64,000 nt of DNA from Paracoccaceae bacterium (GTDB taxonomy: Bacteria; Pseudomonadota; Alphaproteobacteria; Rhodobacterales; Rhodobacteraceae), in the NCBI GenBank assembly GCA_023383015.1, contig JAHDXW010000022.1, positions 1-64,000 on the forward strand, read 5' to 3'. Of this stretch, positions 1 to 8,136 are shown in pieces. The notes beneath the pieces are model-generated. The model searched no databases. It was not told where the DNA came from and was given only the letters and a program-made list of their open reading frames with translations. Position 1 is the first letter of the stretch. The number at the start of each line of letters is the position of its first letter. Both the position numbers and the translations under genes were made by a program.

Positions 1-1988
1 GTTGGCGCGGCCCCGGCGCCGCCGCCCGCCCCTGCTGCGCCGCCGGCCGCGCCCGCGGCGGCGCCGCCCTGCGGGGCGGCATCGGCGGGCGGGGCGGCAG
101 CCGGCGGGGAGGAGGCAGCCGGGGCGCCGCCGGCGCCGGGCGGCGCGGCGGCGGCCGGCGGGTCGGCGGCGAGGGTGGTGCCGGGGGGCAGGCGGAACTC
201 GATGCGCCGGTTGGCCTCGCGCCCGTCCTCGGTACGGTTGTCGGCCACGGGCTCGCCGGCGCCGTAGCCCTTCGCCGCCATCGCCGCCACCGACACCCGC
301 CGCGACAGCAGCCCGGCGAGCACCGCATCGGCGCGCTCCTGGCTGAGACGGAGGTTCATCTCGGCCCGGCCCTGGCTGTCGGTGTGGCCGGCGATCTCGA
401 GGGGGAACTCGGCGCAGCCGCGCAGCACCTCGGCGATGGCGTCGAGCGTCGCGGCGGCCTCGGCCGTCAGTCGGGCCGAGCCGGGTGCGAAGGTGAGCTT
501 GCCGGCGGTCTGGATCGCGGCGATCTCGGCCAGGCAGGCGGGGGGTGCCAGCAGCGCCGCCTCGGGGTCGAGCCGGCGGTCGTAGCGCAGCACCAGCCGG
601 AACTCGGCCCCCGGCCCCAGCCGCTGCGAGAACAGCCGGGCGATGGCGTCGCTGGCCTCGGGGTTGCCGGTGACCCCGGACAGCTCCACGAGGTCGGGCC
701 GCATCCGCAGGCTACCCTCGGCAAGCTCGGCCAGTGCGTCAAGCCCGGCCAGCACCCGCACCGGCCAGCCCTCCGGCAGGCCGGGCTCGAGCCGGGTTGC
801 CGTCAGCACCGCATCGGCGCCGAAGCGGGCGCGCGCGAAGGCGTCGACGGCATCGCGCATCCGCTCGTCGGCAAGCCGGCCGCGCAGTTCCACCGCCCCC
901 TCGGCGGCGAGCCGGGCGGTGAACTCGGGCACGGCGGCGGCCTCGGGCCCGGCGGGCGGCGGCAGCCGCTCGGCGCGCAGCGCGAAGGGCGCTGGAAGTC
1001 GTGCCTTGAGCTCGCCCGCGACCCGGTCGAAGGTCTCGCCGGGGACGTCATGGGCAGCCACGAGCGTCACGTCGGCATCGCGGAAGGTGACCGAGCCGGC
1101 GCCGAGATCGGCCAGCGCCGCGATCGCCGTCGCCGCCGCCTCGCCCCAGGCCGGCGAGGGCACGCCGAGGCCGATGGTGCAGGCGGTCTTGCCCAGCGCC
1201 CCGGCGGCAAGCGCGGCGGCCAGGATCGCTGCCTGCGCCTCCTCGTCGTCGGCGGCGCAGGCGTCGAAGCGCGGGCCCTCGGCGTCGACGACGAAGCGCA
1301 GGGTGAAGGGCACGATCACCGGCCGCGGCGCCGAGATGTCCAGCGCCAGTGCCAGCCCGGCCGGGGCGCGGCGGGCGAACTCGGCCTCCAGCCGACGCTT
1401 CTCGGCGGCGCTGCCGCCGACCGCGGAGACCGCCACCCGGTCGGCGGTGATCGAGACCTTGGCGCGCGGCAGGTCGGTCACCAGCGACAGGCCGAAGTCG
1501 ACCGCCGCGGCCCAGCCAGGCTCGGGCGGGTTGGCGGCGGTCTCGGTCATGTCGGCGATCTCGGCCTGCGGCAGGGCGGCGGCCAGCCGCGCCGCCAGCC
1601 TGCCCTCGGCATCGGCCGAGGGAACAAGCCCGATCAGCGAGATGCCGCCGGCGCCGGCGAGGATCTCCAGGGCGTGGCGGGGCACGACGGGGGGGGCGGG
1701 GGCGGCGACCGCCATCGCGTCAATGACGCGGGCCGAATCGACCACCTCGCCGGCGATCGTCAGGGCCCGGAAGCGGCGCGTCTCGCTTTCGGCGACGCCG
1801 GCCAGACGCAGCTGCAGCCCGTCGGCCGCGACCTCGGCCCAGCCCTCGCCGCCGGCCGCCAGCGCCGCCGCGACGGCGGCCGCCGAGCGCCGCTCGATCA
1901 TCAGCGCGGCGGCCGCGGCCGCGGCCACCGCCGCCAGGGCGGCGAGCGCGAAGACGGCGGCGGGCAGGAGGCGGAGGGCAAGGCGCAT
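1..1988 (-). CDS. OmpA-family protein with BON-like middle region (3' end cut by window edge)
   Basis: This gene reads leftward from an ATG at 1988 and leaves the window before a stop codon. The first ~27 residues are a hydrophobic helix (signal peptide or membrane anchor). A long Ala-rich middle region has repeated alpha/beta units of the BON type. Near residues 505-610 is an OmpA C-terminal peptidoglycan-binding domain, seen as AGHTDSQG, NLRLSQERA and NRRIEF. A low-complexity Ala/Pro/Gly tail follows and runs off the edge. Proteins of this layout are common in Rhodobacterales and are thought to sit in the envelope and bind peptidoglycan through the OmpA domain. The exact role is unknown. 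It lies 69 bases downstream of ubiA on the same strand, which may be co-transcribed. Confidence 0.85.
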   Translation of the reverse strand, partial: MRLALRLLPAAVFALAALAAVAAAAAAALMIERRSAAAVAAALAAGGEGWAEVAADGLQLRLAGVAESETRRFRALTIAGEVVDSARVIDAMAVAAPAPPVVPRHALEILAGAGGISLIGLVPSADAEGRLAARLAAALPQAEIADMTETAANPPEPGWAAAVDFGLSLVTDLPRAKVSITADRVAVSAVGGSAAEKRRLEAEFARRAPAGLALALDISAPRPVIVPFTLRFVVDAEGPRFDACAADDEEAQAAILAAALAAGALGKTACTIGLGVPSPAWGEAAATAIAALADLGAGSVTFRDADVTLVAAHDVPGETFDRVAGELKARLPAPFALRAERLPPPAGPEAAAVPEFTARLAAEGAVELRGRLADERMRDAVDAFARARFGADAVLTATRLEPGLPEGWPVRVLAGLDALAELAEGSLRMRPDLVELSGVTGNPEASDAIARLFSQRLGPGAEFRLVLRYDRRLDPEAALLAPPACLAEIAAIQTAGKLTFAPGSARLTAEAAATLDAIAEVLRGCAEFPLEIAGHTDSQGRAEMNLRLSQERADAVLAGLLSRRVSVAAMAAKGYGAGEPVADNRTEDGREANRRIEFRLPPGTTLAADPPAAAAPPGAGGAPAASSPPAAAPPADAAPQGGAAAGAAGGAAGAGGGAGAAP

Positions 1989-2057
1989 CGGCGGGGCCTT
2001 CGGTGGCGTCGGGGAGAACGGCGGGGCAGGGTTACGCCCCGCCCGCCCGGCGGGCAA

Positions 2058-3050
2058 TCACAGCGCCGCGGCGGCGGCGAAAAACAGCGCAACGAGGAGG
2101 CCCGCATCGCGGTTGGACCGGAACAGCCGCAGGCAGACCGACGGCTCGCCGGTGTCGAGCCGCCGGAGCTGCCAGTGCAGGTGCCAGCCGAAGGCCCAGA
2201 CCCCGGCCAGCGCGGCGGCCAGCGCCAGGGGCCGGCCCGCCGGCAGGAGCGCCGCGACCGCCGCGAGCGCGAGCAGGAGCACCGCCGCCACCAGGAAGAC
2301 CGCCAGCGCCGCATGGGTGCGCGGCCCGAACAGCCGGGCGGTGGAGCGGATGCCGATCAGCGCGTCGTCCTCCCTGTCCTGATGGGCATAGATGGTGTCG
2401 TAGAAGAGCGTCCAGGCAATGCCGCCGAGATAGAGCAGCAGCGCCGGCCAGGCGAGTGCCCCGGTCACCGCCGCCCAGGCGAGCAGCGCGCCCCAGTTGA
2501 ACGCGAGCCCGAGGAAGAGCTGCGGCCACCAGGTGAAGCGCTTGGCGAAGGGATAGACGGCGACGAGCGCGAGCGAGGCGATCCCGAGCGCGACCGCGGG
2601 CGGCTGGAAGCTGAGCAGCACCGCGAAGGCGGCGAGCGCCTGGGCGGCGATCCAGGCCAGCGCGCCGCGCGGGCCGACCTGCCCGGCGGGCAGCGGGCGC
2701 GAGCGCGTGCGCGCCACCTGCGCGTCGACGTCGCGGTCGGTCAGGTCGTTCCAGGTGCAGCCCGCCCCGCGCATCAGCACCGCGCCGATGCCGCAGCCCG
2801 CCGCCACCCAGAGTGCCGGCCAGCCGAGGCGGGAGGAATCGGCGGCGACGGCAAGCGCGACGGCCCACCAGCAGGGCAGGAGAAGCAGCCACGTGCCGAT
2901 CGGCCGGTCGGCGCGCGACAGGCGCAGGAACGGCCGCCAGGGGGCCGGCGCGCGGCGGTCGACCCAGTTGCCCCGCACCGCATCAGCGACGGCGCCCGCC
3001 GCGGCGGGGGCGGCGCGGGCGGTCTCTGGCAGATCGCGGCCGGCGGGCAT
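2058..3050 (-). CDS. ubiA: 4-hydroxybenzoate polyprenyltransferase
   Basis: This is a membrane prenyltransferase that attaches the isoprenoid tail to 4-hydroxybenzoate in ubiquinone synthesis. It has the first Asp-rich motif NDLTDRDVD (about residues 106-114) and the second one, YDTIYAHQDREDD (about 225-237), which bind Mg-diphosphate. Around eight hydrophobic helices fill the rest. Its 330 residues are usual for the family, with a slightly extended N-terminus of about 30 residues before the conserved part. Its start lies 11 bases from the rsmE start on the other strand, so the two genes must share an overlapping divergent promoter zone. This ubiA/rsmE divergence recurs in Rhodobacterales. 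Confidence 0.95.
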   Translation of the reverse strand: MPAGRDLPETARAAPAAAGAVADAVRGNWVDRRAPAPWRPFLRLSRADRPIGTWLLLLPCWWAVALAVAADSSRLGWPALWVAAGCGIGAVLMRGAGCTWNDLTDRDVDAQVARTRSRPLPAGQVGPRGALAWIAAQALAAFAVLLSFQPPAVALGIASLALVAVYPFAKRFTWWPQLFLGLAFNWGALLAWAAVTGALAWPALLLYLGGIAWTLFYDTIYAHQDREDDALIGIRSTARLFGPRTHAALAVFLVAAVLLLALAAVAALLPAGRPLALAAALAGVWAFGWHLHWQLRRLDTGEPSVCLRLFRSNRDAGLLVALFFAAAAAL

Positions 3051-3061
3051 AAGGTCGGTCC

Positions 3062-3820
3062 ATGACGCCGAAGGTCCGCCTGTTTCTAGAGCATCCCCTT
3101 GGCCCCGGGCAACCGCTTCCCCTGGGCCCGGCGCAGGCGCATTATCTCTTTGCCGTGATGCGGCTGGGCCCGGGCGACGGGGTGGCCGCCTTCAACGGCC
3201 GCGACGGCGAGTGGCTGGCGGAGGTGGCGGCCGGCGGCCGGCGCGAGGCGCTTCTGGTGGCGCGCGCGCCGCTTGCCCCGCAGCGGCCGCCGGCCGACCT
3301 GTGGCTGGTGTTCGCGCCGCTGAGGAAGGCGCGCACCGACTTCCTGGTCGAGAAGGCGACCGAGCTTGGCGTCGCCCGGCTGGTGCCGGTGGCCACCGCC
3401 TTCACCAGCGCCGAGCGGCTGGCGCGCGCGCGGCTTCAGGCCCATGCGGTGGAGGCCGCCGAGCAGTGCGGCGCCACCCATGTGCCGGAGGTCGGCGAGC
3501 TGGTGCCCTTCGGCCGGCTGATCGACGGCTGGCCGGCCGGGCGGGCGCTGCTGTGGGCCGACGAGACGGCCGCAGGCCGGGGGGCAGCCCGGGGGGCGGG
3601 GCCGGGCGCGGGGGCGGGAGCGGCCGGCCCGCCGGCGGCGGCGCCGCCGGTCGCCATCCTGGTCGGCCCCGAGGGCGGGTTCGCGCCGGCCGAGCGGGCG
3701 CGGCTGGCGGCGCTGCCGCAGGCACGCCCGTTCGCGCTTGGCCCCCGCATCCTGCGGGCGGAGACCGCCGCCATCGCCGCCCTGGCGCTGTGGCAGGCCG
3801 CGGCCGGGGACTGGCGGTGA
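3062..3820 (+). CDS. rsmE: 16S rRNA (uracil-1498-N3)-methyltransferase
   Basis: The 252-residue product is a SPOUT-class methyltransferase that modifies U1498 of 16S rRNA using S-adenosylmethionine. The knotted cofactor-binding end is clear: LVGPEGGFAPAER near residues 200-212 and LGPRILRAETA near 229-239. The N-terminal PUA-like part includes HYLFAVMRL and AFNGRDGEW. An odd stretch of about 25 Gly/Ala/Pro-rich residues (near 176-202) is inserted between the two halves; it looks like expanded GC-rich low-complexity sequence rather than a domain. The stop overlaps a GTG start of the next gene, which suggests translational coupling. Confidence 0.95.
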   Translation: MTPKVRLFLEHPLGPGQPLPLGPAQAHYLFAVMRLGPGDGVAAFNGRDGEWLAEVAAGGRREALLVARAPLAPQRPPADLWLVFAPLRKARTDFLVEKATELGVARLVPVATAFTSAERLARARLQAHAVEAAEQCGATHVPEVGELVPFGRLIDGWPAGRALLWADETAAGRGAARGAGPGAGAGAAGPPAAAPPVAILVGPEGGFAPAERARLAALPQARPFALGPRILRAETAAIAALALWQAAAGDWR

Positions 3821-4659
3821 GCCCGCCGCGGCTGTGGGTGCTGACGGCCGCGGCCGCACCGGCGGCGGTGATCCTTCGGCGCGGGCCCTCGGCGGCGATG
3901 GCGACGCTCGGCTGGGACCGCGACCGCCACCAGCTGACCCCGGGCCAGCCGCTGGCCGGTCGCATCGCCCCCTTCCGGTCGGATCTCTCGCCGGACGGTC
4001 GGCATCTTGTCGTCTTCGCCGGCACCGGCCATGCGCGCGCGCAGGCCGCGGGCGTGGGCCGGGCGGCGTGGTGGACGGCGGTGTCGCGCGCGCCATGGCT
4101 GTCGGCGATCCTGGTCGTGCCGATGGCGGACGCCTGGTGCGGCGGCGGCGCCTTCACCGCCGACGGCCGGCTGTGGCTGAACGGGGTGGCGGCGGCGGCG
4201 GGGGAATGGCCGGCCGAGCTCGGGCCGCCGGCCGGGCCGGGTGCGTTTCCCGCCTCGACCGACGGCTTCCACCTCGGCGCCCTGCATGCCGCCACCCAGC
4301 GGCTGCGCGGCTGGATCCATGCCGGGGGCGAGCGCTATGCGGCGGTGCTGACCCGGCCGCTGGAGGGCGGCTGGCTGCTCGAGCGGCGCTTCGTGCTGGC
4401 GGCGCCCGGGCGGGCACTGGTCGCGGCCGCGCATGCGCTCGTCGAGCCCGCCGGCGGCCGGCGGCTGGACCGGCCCGGCTGGGAGTGGGCTGACCGGCAC
4501 GGCCCCTGCCTGCAGTTCGCCGCCGGCGGGGCGCTGCACGAGGCGCCGCTTGATGCCGTGGCCGGCATCGGCCCGGCGCGGCAGGTGGCCGATGTCGCCG
4601 CCGTCGCGGTGCCGCCACGGCCCGCCCCGGGCGGGGCCGGCCACGGAGCTGTGCGATGA
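3817..4659 (+). CDS. Hypothetical protein coupled to rsmE
   Basis: I do not recognise this 280-residue protein. The start is a GTG that overlaps the rsmE stop (GTGA), and its own stop overlaps the next ATG, so it is the middle gene of a coupled trio. It has several Trp/Gly-rich stretches (ATLGWDRDRHQL, LSPDGRHLVVFAGTG, AFTADGRLWLNG, RPGWEWADRHGPCLQF) with a spacing that recalls beta-propeller strands, but no catalytic signature. There is no signal peptide and no membrane helix. Codon use matches the neighbours. The function is unknown; a role with rsmE is only suggested by position. Confidence 0.75.
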   Translation: MSPPRLWVLTAAAAPAAVILRRGPSAAMATLGWDRDRHQLTPGQPLAGRIAPFRSDLSPDGRHLVVFAGTGHARAQAAGVGRAAWWTAVSRAPWLSAILVVPMADAWCGGGAFTADGRLWLNGVAAAAGEWPAELGPPAGPGAFPASTDGFHLGALHAATQRLRGWIHAGGERYAAVLTRPLEGGWLLERRFVLAAPGRALVAAAHALVEPAGGRRLDRPGWEWADRHGPCLQFAAGGALHEAPLDAVAGIGPARQVADVAAVAVPPRPAPGGAGHGAVR

Positions 4660-5177
4660 GCTTCCTGCGGCCCGGGGCGGCGGCCTTCCTGACCCGCAAC
4701 CGCGAGCTTCTGGCGGCGGCGGGGGTGGCGGCGGCGGGACTGTGGCTGGCGCTGCGCGGCGGGCCGTTCTACGGTGTGCTGGGCGGGCTCGCGGTGCTGG
4801 CCGGCGCGGGGCTGGCCTGGATCGGGCTGCGCCGGCGGCGGTTCGCGCAGGCCGGCGCGGGGCCGGGCGTGGTCGAGGTGCTGGAGGGGCAGGTCACCTA
4901 CTTCGGCCCGCGCTACGGCGGTGCCGCGGCGCTGTCCGACCTGACCGAGGTCCGGCTGCTGGAGCGCGCCGGCCGGCGCGTCTGGCGGCTGGCCCAGGAC
5001 GGCGGCCCGCCCCTCTTCATTCCCGTCGAGGCGGCGGGCGCGGAGGCGCTGTTCGACCTCTTCGCCGCCCTGCCGGGGCTGGATGCCGGCGCGCTGATCG
5101 CCGCGCTCGCCCGGCCCGGCACCCCCGACCGGCTGCTCTGGCGGCGCGGCGCGGGGCCGGCGCTGCCCTCCCGCTGA
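4656..5177 (+). CDS. Small membrane protein of unknown function
   Basis: The 173-residue product has two hydrophobic helices close together near residues 19-55 and a soluble C-terminal part of about 115 residues beginning with a V-EVLEGQVTYFGPRYGG segment. It starts with ATG inside the stop of the upstream gene (ATGA), so it is the last gene of the rsmE trio. The soluble part looks like a small beta-rich domain facing the cytoplasm or periplasm. I know of no reaction for it. The layout resembles conserved hypotheticals found beside rsmE in Rhodobacterales. Confidence 0.75.
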   Translation: MSFLRPGAAAFLTRNRELLAAAGVAAAGLWLALRGGPFYGVLGGLAVLAGAGLAWIGLRRRRFAQAGAGPGVVEVLEGQVTYFGPRYGGAAALSDLTEVRLLERAGRRVWRLAQDGGPPLFIPVEAAGAEALFDLFAALPGLDAGALIAALARPGTPDRLLWRRGAGPALPSR

Positions 5178-5200
5178 CCCCGCCGGCCGGCCGGGAGCCC

Positions 5201-5230
5201 TTGACTCGGCCCCCACGAGGCCGCACCTGT
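5201..5230 (+). promoter_or_regulatory. Possible promoter of gshA
   Basis: TTGACT at 5201-5206 is followed after 18 bases by ACCTGT at 5225-5230, about 35 bases before the gshA ATG. The -35 box is good, the -10 box poor. Confidence 0.35.
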
Positions 5231-5264
5231 GCCGCCCGGGCACGTCAGGCGAGGCCGCACCCCC

Positions 5265-6635
5265 ATGTCCATTCCGCAGTCGGGCGGCGGCCCGATCGAG
5301 CATCAAGACCAGCTTGCCGGATATCTCGCGCAGGGCTGCAAGCCGCCCGCAGCCTGGCGCATCGGCACCGAGCACGAGAAGTTCGGCTACTGCAAGGACA
5401 CGCTGCGACCGCTGCCCTACGACGGGCCGCGGTCGGTCAGGGCGATGCTGGAGGGGCTGGCCGACCGCTTCGGCTGGGAGCGGGTGCGCGAGGGCGGCAA
5501 CGTCATTGGCCTGAGCAAGGACGGCGCCAACGTCAGCCTCGAGCCGGGCGGTCAGCTCGAGCTGTCCGGGGCGCCACTGGAGTCGATCCACCAGACCTGC
5601 GACGAGGTCAACGAGCACCTGCGCGAGGTGCAGGAGGTGGCCGAGGGGATCGGTGCGGCCTTCATCGGCCTCGGGGCGGCGCCGCTCTGGCGGCACGAGG
5701 ACATGCCGCGGATGCCCAAGGGGCGCTACCGGCTGATGACCGACTACATGCGGCAGGTGGGCACGCACGGGCTGCAGATGATGTACCGAACCTGCACCGT
5801 GCAGGTGAACCTCGACTACGCCTCCGAGGCCGACATGGTGAAGAAGCTGAGGGTGGCACTGGCGCTGCAGCCGGTGGCCACCGCGCTCTTCGCCAACTCG
5901 CCGTTCTTCGAGGGCCGGCCGTCCGGCCACAAGTCCTGGCGCTCGCGCATCTGGCGGGGGCTCGACGACGCGCGCACCGGCATGCTGCCCTTCGTCTTCG
6001 AGGACGGCATGGGGTTCGAGCGCTACGTCGACTGGGCGCTCGACGTGCCGATGTACTTCGTCTACCGCGACGGGGCCTACCTCGACGCCCGTGGCCAGAG
6101 CTTCCGCGACTTCATGGCCGGGCGGCTGCCGGCGCTGCCGGGCGAGGTGCCGACGCTGTCGGACTGGGCCGACCATCTGACGACGCTGTTTCCCGAGGCG
6201 CGGGTCAAGCGCTACATCGAGATGCGCGGCGCCGACGGCGGGCCGTGGCGGCGGCTGTGCGCGCTGCCGGCCTTCTGGGTGGGGCTGACGTACGACGGGG
6301 CCGCGCTCGATGCCGCCTGGGACCTGGCCAAGGGCTGGGACGCGGAGACCCGCGAGGGTCTCAGGGTGGCGGCGAGCGTCGAGGGGCTGCAGGGACGGGC
6401 GGGCGGCATCGGGCTGCACGACCTCGCGCGCGAGGCGGTGGCGATCGCCGAGGCCGGGCTGAAGGCCCGCGCCCGCCCGGGGGCCGGCGGGCTGGTTCCC
6501 GACGAGACCCATTTCCTGAACACGCTGAAGGAGGGCGTCGAGACCGGGCGGACCCCGGCCGACGAGCTTCTGGAGCAGTATCACGGCCCCTGGGCAGGCG
6601 ACCTGACGCGGATCTACGCCGAATACAGCTACTGA
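5265..6635 (+). CDS. gshA: Glutamate-cysteine ligase, plant/alphaproteobacterial type
   Basis: This enzyme joins L-glutamate and L-cysteine with ATP in the first step of glutathione synthesis. The 456-residue length and the motifs fit the GCS2 class shared by plants and alphaproteobacteria: WRIGTEHEKFGY near residue 38, LEPGGQLELSGAP near 91-103, MYRTCTVQVNLDY near 173-185 and YIEMRGADGGPW near 315-326. The ATG at 5265 is chosen because the conserved N-terminus begins just after it; a GTG 36 bases upstream is possible. The gene stands alone and converges on the CoA-transferase pair. Confidence 0.95.
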   Translation: MSIPQSGGGPIEHQDQLAGYLAQGCKPPAAWRIGTEHEKFGYCKDTLRPLPYDGPRSVRAMLEGLADRFGWERVREGGNVIGLSKDGANVSLEPGGQLELSGAPLESIHQTCDEVNEHLREVQEVAEGIGAAFIGLGAAPLWRHEDMPRMPKGRYRLMTDYMRQVGTHGLQMMYRTCTVQVNLDYASEADMVKKLRVALALQPVATALFANSPFFEGRPSGHKSWRSRIWRGLDDARTGMLPFVFEDGMGFERYVDWALDVPMYFVYRDGAYLDARGQSFRDFMAGRLPALPGEVPTLSDWADHLTTLFPEARVKRYIEMRGADGGPWRRLCALPAFWVGLTYDGAALDAAWDLAKGWDAETREGLRVAASVEGLQGRAGGIGLHDLAREAVAIAEAGLKARARPGAGGLVPDETHFLNTLKEGVETGRTPADELLEQYHGPWAGDLTRIYAEYSY

Positions 6636-6684
6636 GGGGCGGTCGGGGAGGGGAAGGCGGGGGCGGCGGGGCCGCCACCGCCGT

Positions 6685-7314
6685 TCAGGCGACGATGGTC
6701 GCCTCGGTGGACGCGCGCAGGTCGGCCTCGGTGACCCCCGGCGCGGTCTCGACGATCCTGAGGCCGCCCTCGACCACGTCGAGCACCCCGAGGTTGGAGA
6801 TGATGCGGTCGACCACACCCTTGCCGGTGAGCGGCAGGGTGCAGGTGCGCAGCACCTTGCTTTCGCCCGCCTTGTTCGTGTGGTCCATCACCACCACCAC
6901 CCGGCGGACCCCGGCGACCAGGTCCATCGCGCCGCCCATGCCCTTGACGAGCTTGCCGGGGATCATCCAGTTGGCGAGGTCGCCGGTCTCGGACACCTCC
7001 ATCGCGCCGAGGATCGCCATGTCGATCTTGCCGCCGCGGATCATCGCGAACGAGGTGGCGCTGTCGAAGTAGGAGGTGCGCGGCAGTTCGGTGATGGTCT
7101 GCTTGCCGGCGTTGATCAGATCGGCGTCGACCTCGTCCTCGGTCGGGAAGGGGCCCATGCCGAGCATCCCGTTCTCCGACTGCAGGGTGACGTCGACGCC
7201 GGCGGGGATGTAGTTCGACACGAGCGTAGGGATGCCGATGCCGAGGTTGACATACATGCCGTCGCGCAGTTCCTGCGCGGCGCGGGCGGCCATCTGGTTG
7301 CGGTCCCAGGGCAT
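6685..7314 (-). CDS. scoB: 3-oxoacid CoA-transferase subunit B
   Basis: This is the beta subunit of a family I CoA transferase that moves CoA between succinyl-CoA and acetoacetate or a related 3-oxo acid. The catalytic glutamate lies in the motif LQSENGMLG (near residues 44-52), and GGAMDLVAG near 126-134 is also typical. The length of 209 residues is normal. It follows subunit A on the same strand with 12 bases between them, so the two are made together. With the methylmalonyl-CoA mutase at the right edge it points to short-chain acyl-CoA metabolism. Confidence 0.92.
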   Translation of the reverse strand: MPWDRNQMAARAAQELRDGMYVNLGIGIPTLVSNYIPAGVDVTLQSENGMLGMGPFPTEDEVDADLINAGKQTITELPRTSYFDSATSFAMIRGGKIDMAILGAMEVSETGDLANWMIPGKLVKGMGGAMDLVAGVRRVVVVMDHTNKAGESKVLRTCTLPLTGKGVVDRIISNLGVLDVVEGGLRIVETAPGVTEADLRASTEATIVA

Positions 7315-7326
7315 GGTCGGTCTCCT

Positions 7327-8025
7327 TCAGGCGGCCCGCACGGTGCGGTTCTCGATCCGCTTCTCGTGCCGGCCCTGGATGATGCGGTGGACGTAGATGC
7401 CGGGGGTGTGGATGCAGTCGGGGTCCAGGCTGCCCACCGGCACGATCTGCTCCACCTCGGCCACGCAGATGCGCCCGCAGGTTGCCGCCGGGGCATTGAA
7501 GTTGCGCGCCGTCTTGCGGAAGACGAGGTTTCCCTGGTCGTCGCCCTTCCACGCCTTGACGATGGCGAGGTCGGCGCGGATCGCCCGCTCGAGGATGTAG
7601 GTGCGGCCGTCGAAATCCTTGTGCTCCTTGCCCTCGGCGATGACCGTGCCGACGCCGGTGGGGGTGTAGAAGCCGGGGATGCCGGCGCCGCCCGCGCGCA
7701 TCCGCTCGGCCAGCGTGCCCTGAGGGTTGAACTCGAGCTCGAGCTCGCCCGAGAGGTACTGGCGCATGAACTCGGCGTTCTCGCCGACGTAGGACGAGAT
7801 CATCTTGCGCACCTGCCGCGTCGCCAGGAGCACGCCGAGGCCGAAGCCGTCGACGCCGGCGTTGTTCGAGGCGATGGTGAGATCGCGGGTTCCGGCGTCG
7901 CGGATCGCCGCGATCAGGTTCTCGGGGATGCCGCAGAGGCCGAAGCCGCCGGCCGCGATCGTCATCCCGTCGGCCAGCAGGCCCTCCAGCGCCGCGGCCG
8001 CCGAACCGTAGACCTTGCCTGCCAT
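7327..8025 (-). CDS. scoA: 3-oxoacid CoA-transferase subunit A
   Basis: This is the alpha subunit partner of scoB. The 232-residue protein begins MAGKVYGS; the CoA-binding glycine loop is [12 protein letters not shown] near residues 22-33, and [25 protein letters not shown] is present in the middle. The ATG at 8025 is chosen because GGAGGG-type ribosome binding sequence lies just upstream and family members begin here; the frame stays open for another 27 codons upstream. It is the first gene of the scoAB operon. Confidence 0.92.
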   Translation of the reverse strand: MAGKVYGSAAAALEGLLADGMTIAAGGFGLCGIPENLIAAIRDAGTRDLTIASNNAGVDGFGLGVLLATRQVRKMISSYVGENAEFMRQYLSGELELEFNPQGTLAERMRAGGAGIPGFYTPTGVGTVIAEGKEHKDFDGRTYILERAIRADLAIVKAWKGDDQGNLVFRKTARNFNAPAATCGRICVAEVEQIVPVGSLDPDCIHTPGIYVHRIIQGRHEKRIENRTVRAA

Positions 8026-8136
8026 CCTGCCGCCCTCCTGCCCGCGCCGTCGCGGGCCCTTTTGGCGAAGCGGGGCGATGCTGTCAATCGCGCCGCGCCG
8101 CGGCATGGGGCGGCGGCGGCCGGCGGTTGCGGAGGT

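Noticed and set aside
384-3065. A long plus-strand open frame opposite the OmpA-family and ubiA genes
   Set aside because: The translated product is compositionally biased (Gly, Arg, Gln, His) and the minus strand has signature motifs of both families.
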